From a bacterium (GTDB taxonomy: Bacteria; Zixibacteria; MSB-5A5; GN15; FEB-12): 5,380 bases of DNA. Made by a program: the position numbers and the translations under genes. Within the stretch, counting starts at the first letter, position 1; each line of letters starts with the position of its first letter. Under the pieces are notes generated by a model. It was not told the DNA's origin, ran no database searches, and saw only the letters and a program-made list of their open reading frames with translations. Positions 1 to 5,380 of the stretch are shown here, piece after piece. The stretch spans positions 1-5,380 of the forward strand of contig DAOUUR010000206.1 of assembly GCA_030668045.1 (NCBI GenBank), written 5' to 3'.

Positions 1-1
1 A

Positions 2-1060
2 TCGACCTGGCCGTACTATCATGGAGACATTGCGGCTACCGGAGTGATCCAGCGCGGGGATTTTCAGGGGCAATTTGATATTCTCTGGGAGAAGAAGTCA
101 GATGACAAACTTGCTGCGCCGATGACTATTGCCGGTGGCAGCCTGATTTATCCGGGATGCCGAAATAAGATCAAGTATTTTGACTTGGAGAATGGAAATT
201 ATCTAGGACGTATCAAAGTGCGGGGTACGCCCCAAACCGGGGTGGCAGTGACCGACAGCCTGGCATGCTATGCCCTGGCCCCTCCACGTAACGTCTTATA
301 CTGCAAGAACCTGCATAACGGCAAGACTGTCTGGCAACGTCCGGTAAAGGATGCTGTCCCGGGGTCGATAATAGTAGATAACCGCCTGATTGTCAGTTCG
401 GGAGGCGGGACTATAGTTGCGATCGACGTGGATAATGGTGATCTGCTGTGGACATTTAACTCAGAGAGCCGTTTTTCAGCACCGCCGAGTTTTGCCAATG
501 GTCGGATATTCCAACCGGCCAACGATGGAACGCTGTATGCTATCTCGGTCGATGATGGCCGGGAACTCTTCCGAACGACACTGGACGGACCGCTCGTGAA
601 TGCGGCTTCGATTGTCGGCAAAGTTTATATTGCTGATATCTACGGCAATATCTACTGCCTCAAGCCGGACGACGGAGAGGTCCTCTGGAAAGTCAGCGTG
701 GCCGGACCGGTCTGGACCAGTCCGGCGGTGAACGACAAGACGCTTCTGATCGGGCACAGTGGCGGTGAATTGGTCGCACTCGAGGCTGCCACCGGGAAAA
801 CGCGGTGGATATTTGATGCTGTCGATGTGATCAAAGCCTCGCCAATCGTGACCGGCCAACAGGTAGTGTTCGGCACTCTCGGAGGTATGATCTACTCCCT
901 GGATGTCGCCACGGGTCGCCAGATCAGCAGCAGGGATGTCAAAGAAGCCATTGCCTACCCGGCGGTCTCCGACGGCAACCGGGTGTATGTGGCCACGCAG
1001 AAAGGAAGAGTATTCTGTTTTGGGAAATTCGACCGATTACACCCCGAGGAAGATCAGTGA
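2..1060 (+). CDS. PQQ-like beta-propeller repeat protein (BamB-like), 5' end cut by window edge
   Basis: This reading frame is open to the left edge, so the gene is incomplete at its N-terminus; 352 residues are visible. A GTG at 44 could be read as a start, but it lies inside the stretch WPYYHGDIAATGV, which resembles the W-P-x-x-x-G-D/N-x-x-x-T-G motif that commonly opens PQQ-like propellers, so the true start is upstream. I count eight repeats of about 38-43 residues (approximately 29-71, 72-114, 115-152, 153-192, 193-231, 232-271, 272-311, 312-341). Each follows the pattern hydrophobic strand, G-x-hydrophobic-Y-x-hydrophobic-D/P-x-x-x-G, and several end in W. Eight repeats match BamB and PQQ-dehydrogenase propellers. 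No dehydrogenase active-site or haem motif is seen, so a scaffold or binding role is more likely than an enzyme. A signal peptide or lipobox, if present, lies outside the window. The stop overlaps the next gene, suggesting an operon. Family confidence is good; the precise function is unknown. Confidence 0.85.
   Translation, partial: STWPYYHGDIAATGVIQRGDFQGQFDILWEKKSDDKLAAPMTIAGGSLIYPGCRNKIKYFDLENGNYLGRIKVRGTPQTGVAVTDSLACYALAPPRNVLYCKNLHNGKTVWQRPVKDAVPGSIIVDNRLIVSSGGGTIVAIDVDNGDLLWTFNSESRFSAPPSFANGRIFQPANDGTLYAISVDDGRELFRTTLDGPLVNAASIVGKVYIADIYGNIYCLKPDDGEVLWKVSVAGPVWTSPAVNDKTLLIGHSGGELVALEAATGKTRWIFDAVDVIKASPIVTGQQVVFGTLGGMIYSLDVATGRQISSRDVKEAIAYPAVSDGNRVYVATQKGRVFCFGKFDRLHPEEDQ
1001..1010 (+). 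promoter_or_regulatory. Candidate ribosome binding site deciding the start of the HEAT-repeat gene
   Basis: The purine run AAAGGAAGAG ends 9 bases before a TTG codon at 1020 that is in frame with the HEAT-repeat protein. It lies inside the end of the propeller gene. A second purine run, GAGGAAG at 1046-1052, has no in-frame ATG, GTG or TTG at a good distance. The ATG at 1089 has only weak Shine-Dalgarno-like sequence before it. This favours TTG 1020 but does not settle it. Confidence 0.35.
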
Positions 1061-3242
1061 ATCAACACTGAAGACCGATCTGAGCGAAATGGCGCACTCG
1101 CTGGTACGCGAGTTGGCTATGGCGTGCAAGAAAGTAGCGATCTACGGATCACACCATCCTCTAGCTGCAACTGCTCTGGAAAAACCGTTCCTGATTGTGA
1201 CCGGAATCGGTCGCTTCCGAACCCACATCAGTCTCAATCTCCAGCAGGGTAATTTGTATGTGATGGGGATTCGCATGAAAGAATCAATCTTCACCGGCGA
1301 AATTATTCAGTTGATGCAGGTTCAGGATGTTGGGGTAATTCTGTTTGATCGGATGTTCTCGATGGCCGAGTTCACCGTTTTTGTCGACCGGCTGGTAAAA
1401 CGTATTGATACTTCCGATCAAAAAAACATACTATCGACGTATCTCCACGAACAGAAGATAGCATCTATCGAGGTCAACACCAAAACAGGCTTTGCCCTCT
1501 TTGAAAAATCGAAGCAGTACCGGGGTGACGTCGATGGCGATTTCAGCGTCCGGCGGTTGGCACTGGATGCGATGGGGGAGAGTCTGCCGTTCCTGGCTCG
1601 CATAAATGCAGTCGATGACGACCAGCTACAGGAGTGTGGTATCGATTTCGATCCCGAGGTTGTTCGCTACCTGCTGCCGGAGAGAATCACTTCTCTGCCG
1701 TATCAATCAATTCGTGAGGAACTGGTAGAGAAGACGTCCAGGGAAAGTGTGTCTGACGATTCTTCCACCGATGCCGATAAGTCCGCCCAGATAGCAGGTA
1801 TGGCGCGACTGGCCGATTATCATCCTGACCGGCAGCTGATCCTGGAGAATTTGCGGGATGACCGCATCTCCTCGCCAACCAATGTTGCTGACTCTGCGCC
1901 TAAATCAACATCTCCGATTCATAGCCAGCCGGATGCGATCAGCGATGTTCTCGCTGCGGCCTTTGATCAGAATAACGATGCCGATCTTACCGATGAATTC
2001 CAGGATGCCTTCCAGCGTCTGCTGAAAACCGGTAAACGCGGGATGGCGATAGAGGTAGTGTATCAGCTGATGGATCGTCTCATTTCCACAGAGGCGTCTG
2101 ATCGTACCACTGCCCTGAAGCTACTGTTGACCTGCATCGACCAGCTCAGTGTCCAGCGTGATTCGTCAGTTGTTATTGACGCGGTGGATCGCATTGTCGC
2201 CTGTATCACCAAAGGCATCGAGACATACGAGTATTCCGAGTTTATCTGGAGCCTGTTGAAAAAACTGATGCTCGGCCGTCACTATGAGTTGATGGCCAGG
2301 CTGACTGTTGGTCTTGCTATCAGACGACGAATCAAAGATACGGTTACGATATATGATTCGATTGCCGTCAAGAAAGTCTTCTCTGAACTCAGTCGTCCGG
2401 AGATAGTCAAGACCCTGATCGACGAGTTGATTACATCCAGCCGACAGGAGGTCGCGCACATCCGTGACGTCCTGATCGCAGCAGGATCGGAGGAAGTTGC
2501 TCTGGACCTCTCGCGCATAATTTCTCACCCGGTGCGACAGGTCAGACAGCAAGCTCTTAGAATTTTGGCTGAGCTCGGCAAAGCATCGCTTAAAGTATGC
2601 TCGCGTATCTTGATGGATGATTCGATGTTTGCTCGGGCGACTGATCGTCATGAACTCCCCGACAGCCAGTGGTACGTTCTCCGAAACGCTATCTTTGTGC
2701 TCGGTTTGCTTAAGGATGAGGCTGCGATTATTCCCCTGCGCCTGAGAATCAATGATCACGACATTCGGGTGCGCCGCGAGATTATCAGGTCGCTTGAGAA
2801 GATCGGCGATGAGGATGCCTGCGATCTCTTGATCATGATGGCCACAGATCAGGAACGCGAGATTGCCGAAGCGGCTGCCATTGCTATTGGCGCAATTGGG
2901 TCTGAGGAGATCGTTCCGTTGGTTATTGACGTTATCCGCAGGTCTCCGCGTGTCGCGACTAAGGCTATCAACTCGCTTGGCAAAATCGGTGGAGAGGAAG
3001 CAACCAGGTTCCTCGCTTTGTTGCTTGATGACTCTGAGGAGTTTTCGTCAATTCAAGGCGGTCAGATCGCCAAAGAAGACCTGCATCTGGCCGTGATAAA
3101 AGCCTTTGGACAGATCGGCGATGATATGGCGGTCGGTAAGGTCCGGGAATTCAAAGAGAACCTTTCGGCTACCCAGAAAATCTTTTTCAAAAATACGCCA
3201 GTAAACAAAGAGATCACCACGATTCTCTCTCGCTCCAAGTAA
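1020..3242 (+). CDS. HEAT-repeat protein with uncharacterised N-terminal domain
   Basis: I chose TTG at 1020 (740 residues) because a purine-rich site precedes it and the codons between 1020 and 1089 look coding. ATG 1089 (717 residues) is the main alternative. An in-frame ATG at 903 would overlap the previous gene by 158 bases and is unlikely. Residues about 24-237 form a mixed alpha/beta N-terminal domain that I do not recognise, beginning HSLVRELAMACKKVAIYG. Residues 238-305 are a Ser/Asp/Pro-rich, probably flexible linker. Residues 306 to the end are almost entirely helical. The last part has clear HEAT/PBS-lyase-like repeats, for example near 503-520 (VRQVRQQALRILAELG), 579-600 (IRVRREIIRSLEKIGDE), 608-630, 644-660 and 687-705. 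A WYVLRN segment at 551-556 sits between repeats. No signal peptide, membrane segment or catalytic motif is seen, so it is probably a cytoplasmic scaffold for protein binding. It overlaps the propeller gene by 41 bases, implying co-transcription. Its cellular role is unknown. Confidence 0.82.
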   Translation: MGNSTDYTPRKISESTLKTDLSEMAHSLVRELAMACKKVAIYGSHHPLAATALEKPFLIVTGIGRFRTHISLNLQQGNLYVMGIRMKESIFTGEIIQLMQVQDVGVILFDRMFSMAEFTVFVDRLVKRIDTSDQKNILSTYLHEQKIASIEVNTKTGFALFEKSKQYRGDVDGDFSVRRLALDAMGESLPFLARINAVDDDQLQECGIDFDPEVVRYLLPERITSLPYQSIREELVEKTSRESVSDDSSTDADKSAQIAGMARLADYHPDRQLILENLRDDRISSPTNVADSAPKSTSPIHSQPDAISDVLAAAFDQNNDADLTDEFQDAFQRLLKTGKRGMAIEVVYQLMDRLISTEASDRTTALKLLLTCIDQLSVQRDSSVVIDAVDRIVACITKGIETYEYSEFIWSLLKKLMLGRHYELMARLTVGLAIRRRIKDTVTIYDSIAVKKVFSELSRPEIVKTLIDELITSSRQEVAHIRDVLIAAGSEEVALDLSRIISHPVRQVRQQALRILAELGKASLKVCSRILMDDSMFARATDRHELPDSQWYVLRNAIFVLGLLKDEAAIIPLRLRINDHDIRVRREIIRSLEKIGDEDACDLLIMMATDQEREIAEAAAIAIGAIGSEEIVPLVIDVIRRSPRVATKAINSLGKIGGEEATRFLALLLDDSEEFSSIQGGQIAKEDLHLAVIKAFGQIGDDMAVGKVREFKENLSATQKIFFKNTPVNKEITTILSRSK

Positions 3243-3279
3243 GCCTATGTCAGGTTGACAGTCAGCCTGACAAATAGGC
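3243..3279 (+). terminator. Long hairpin directly after the HEAT-repeat gene (terminator-like, no T-tract)
   Basis: The hairpin starts at the first base after the TAA stop. The outer arms GCCTAT (3243-3248) and ATAGGC (3274-3279) pair perfectly. The inner arms GTCAGGTTGA (3249-3258) and TCAGCCTGAC (3262-3271) pair over 10 bp with one G-U, around a 3-base CAG loop and with a two-base AA bulge on the right side. The result is a 16-bp stem. No run of T follows on either strand, so it is not a classical intrinsic terminator. It may act as a 3' end stabiliser, a processing site, or a terminator that needs a factor. The hairpin itself is certain; its function is inferred. Confidence 0.5.
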
Positions 3280-3388
3280 GCAAGCGACACGCCACAATGA
3301 CATGACGTCCTGCCACTATGGCGCGCAGCGGTCTGTCGCCCCAATCCATCATTCCACTAACCCATTGCCACAAAGTATCATAGCCGTT

Positions 3389-3404
3389 TTGGCACGTTTT
3401 TTGT
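3389..3404 (+). promoter_or_regulatory. Candidate sigma-54 (-24/-12) promoter for hsp20
   Basis: TTGGCACG at 3389-3396 matches the -24 element of sigma-54 promoters exactly. It is followed by four Ts and TTGT at 3401-3404, which matches the -12 element TTGC except for the last C. The GG-to-GT spacing of ten bases is the one sigma-54 requires. The predicted transcript start is near 3416, giving a leader of about 52 bases before the hsp20 ATG. No convincing sigma-70 -35/-10 pair, sigma-32 promoter or CIRCE element was found in the same interval. The mismatch falls in the important -12 GC pair and no activator site could be identified, so confidence is moderate. The rest of 3280-3388 shows nothing I can assign. 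Confidence 0.5.
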
Positions 3405-3410
3405 CTATGT

Positions 3411-3420
3411 TCTGATCAGA
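3411..3420. promoter_or_regulatory. Perfect 10-bp palindrome at the predicted transcription start
   Basis: TCTGATCAGA reads the same on both strands. It lies seven bases after the candidate -12 element and spans the expected transcription start near 3416. Such a position would suit an operator for a dimeric regulator. A 10-bp palindrome can also arise by chance, and no binding protein can be named. Confidence 0.3.
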
Positions 3421-3449
3421 TAGAGAAACAGATTGATGCAAACAAACAA

Positions 3450-3463
3450 GTTACGGAGGTAAC
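3450..3463 (+). promoter_or_regulatory. hsp20 Shine-Dalgarno within a small hairpin
   Basis: GTTAC (3450-3454) and GTAAC (3459-3463) can pair over 5 bp with the loop GGAG (3455-3458). The strong Shine-Dalgarno GGAGGT occupies the loop and the first bases of the right arm, and ends seven bases before the ATG at 3468. The stem is short and weak. It could either present the ribosome site or partly mask it in a temperature-dependent way. The ribosome binding site is secure; the regulatory reading is speculative. Confidence 0.5.
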
Positions 3464-3467
3464 GAAA

Positions 3468-3899
3468 ATGAACAAGCTGATTATCAGACAGAACAGAATC
3501 GGCGGACTACTCAACCATTGGTTTGACGGGTTCCAGAATTTCCCGGTGAATGTGGCAGAAGAAGATCATGGCTTCGCGCCTCGGGTTAATGTAACCGATG
3601 AGAAGGAACATTTGGCCCTGACTTTTGAACTTCCGGGAATCGACCGCAAGGATATCAAGGTCATGGTCAAGGACCACACCCTGACCGTATCGGGCGAGCG
3701 CAAGTTTGACCGACAGGAAGAGGGCAACGGATTTGTCCGAAGCGAGATTGCTTCAGGATCGTTCAGCCGTTCGTTCACCCTTCCTGAGAATGTCGTCGAC
3801 GAGAAGGTCGCCGCTGATTACAAAAACGGCATGCTCGAAATCAGACTGCCGAAGGTCGAAGAGGCCAAACCAAAAGAGATCGAGATTAAGGTCTCCTAA
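3468..3899 (+). CDS. Small heat-shock protein, Hsp20/alpha-crystallin family
   Basis: This is a complete 143-residue protein of typical size for a bacterial class A-like Hsp20. It acts as an ATP-independent holdase in the cytoplasm: oligomers bind unfolding proteins and hold them for the DnaK system. The short N-terminal arm (1-37) is aromatic and hydrophobic (HWFDGFQNF), as expected for substrate binding. The alpha-crystallin domain runs from about 38 to 130. It contains ELPGI at 54-58, the LTVSGER strand at 72-78, the SGSFSRSFTLP segment at 96-106, and the A-x-x-x-N-G-x-L signature at 116-123, followed by EIRLPK. The C-terminal tail carries an I-x-I motif (I138, I140) that links dimers into oligomers. 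ATG 3468 has a strong GGAGGT seven bases upstream. The gene is followed after 99 bases by dnaK, its functional partner. The upstream region suggests sigma-54 control rather than HrcA/CIRCE control. The family assignment is very secure. Confidence 0.97.
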   Translation: MNKLIIRQNRIGGLLNHWFDGFQNFPVNVAEEDHGFAPRVNVTDEKEHLALTFELPGIDRKDIKVMVKDHTLTVSGERKFDRQEEGNGFVRSEIASGSFSRSFTLPENVVDEKVAADYKNGMLEIRLPKVEEAKPKEIEIKVS

Positions 3900-3940
3900 C
3901 TGAGCAATAATGGCTCGACCGCAAACATGTGCTATCGGAG

Positions 3941-3968
3941 GAGCCGGTCAGGAACGATCGGCTCTTTT
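3941..3968 (+). terminator. Hairpin plus T-tract between hsp20 and dnaK
   Basis: The arms GAGCCGGTC (3941-3949) and GATCGGCTC (3956-3964) form a 9-bp GC-rich stem with one G-U pair and a six-base loop, followed directly by TTTT (3965-3968). This is the form of a Rho-independent terminator, although four Ts suggest a weak one. It ends 30 bases before the dnaK ATG, so there is no room for a full promoter between it and dnaK. Read-through or attenuation is therefore more likely than a full stop, unless dnaK has a promoter within 3900-3940, where I see none. Confidence 0.6.
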
Positions 3969-3989
3969 CACGGGTGGCAAGAAAGGTAG

Positions 3990-5380
<1,391 letters not shown>

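Noticed and set aside
44..46. GTG as the start of the propeller gene
   Set aside because: The frame is open to the left edge, and this codon lies inside the WPYYHGDIAATGV motif typical of the region just before the first propeller blade.
903..1019. In-frame ATG at 903 as the start of the HEAT-repeat gene
   Set aside because: It would overlap the propeller gene by 158 bases, and the resulting residues are Arg/Pro/Ser-rich with no domain character, as expected of an out-of-frame shadow.
2166..2759. Antisense open frame of 197 codons inside the HEAT-repeat gene
   Set aside because: The + strand frame shows clear HEAT-type helices there; the antisense translation has no recognisable motif.
3284..3339. 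Long-range inverted repeat GCGACA/TGTCGC
   Set aside because: Six bases separated by more than 40 is within chance expectation and has no supporting context.
3048..3344. Antisense open frame crossing the end of the HEAT-repeat gene into the intergenic region
   Set aside because: Most of it mirrors the HEAT coding sequence, and its product has no recognisable domain.
3389..3417. TTGGCA (3389-3394) as a sigma-70 -35 box
   Set aside because: Seventeen bases downstream there is no TATAAT-like hexamer; TATGTT at 3406 is only 11 bases away. The sigma-54 reading fits better.
3243..3467. CIRCE element (TTAGCACTC-N9-GAGTGCTAA) or sigma-32 promoter before hsp20
   Set aside because: No CIRCE-like inverted repeat is present. 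A CCCCAATC stretch at 3339-3346 resembles a sigma-32 -10 element but has no CTTGAA-like -35 at the needed distance.

Overview
The window is an ordinary stretch of bacterial chromosome with four genes, all on the + strand and tightly spaced. No tRNA, rRNA, CRISPR array, insertion sequence or prophage gene is visible. Base composition is roughly balanced and codon use looks similar in all four genes. Clear Shine-Dalgarno sites, a bacterial-type DnaK and a BamB-like eight-bladed propeller suggest a Gram-negative bacterium. The N-terminal domain and helical repeats of the second gene remind me of proteins from FCB-group or related candidate phyla (Zixibacteria-like), but this is recall only and the taxonomic assignment is weak.

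Region 1 (2-3242) holds an overlapping gene pair. The first gene, cut by the left edge, encodes an eight-repeat PQQ-like beta-propeller. The second encodes a roughly 740-residue protein with an unrecognised N-terminal domain, a Ser/Asp-rich linker and a long alpha-helical C-terminal half ending in HEAT repeats. The two probably form one transcription unit. A long hairpin begins immediately after the stop codon of the second gene.

Region 2 (3243-3467) is a 225-base intergenic region that carries the control signals for the next unit. It has a sigma-54-like -24/-12 element (TTGGCACG-N4-TTGT), a perfect 10-bp palindrome at the predicted transcription start, and a small hairpin that presents the Shine-Dalgarno of the hsp20 gene in its loop.

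Region 3 (3468-5380) is a chaperone cluster. It holds a complete small heat-shock protein (Hsp20) and, 99 bases later, dnaK, which runs off the right edge inside its substrate-binding domain. A compact hairpin followed by TTTT lies between them and may partly separate their expression. Functionally the pair fits a holdase/foldase team: Hsp20 binds unfolding proteins and DnaK refolds them with ATP. No grpE, dnaJ or hrcA is present in the window.

I found no clear evidence for a wholly new system. The most interesting leads are the possible sigma-54 control of a heat-shock operon with its layered 5' region, and the uncharacterised HEAT-repeat protein paired with a propeller protein.
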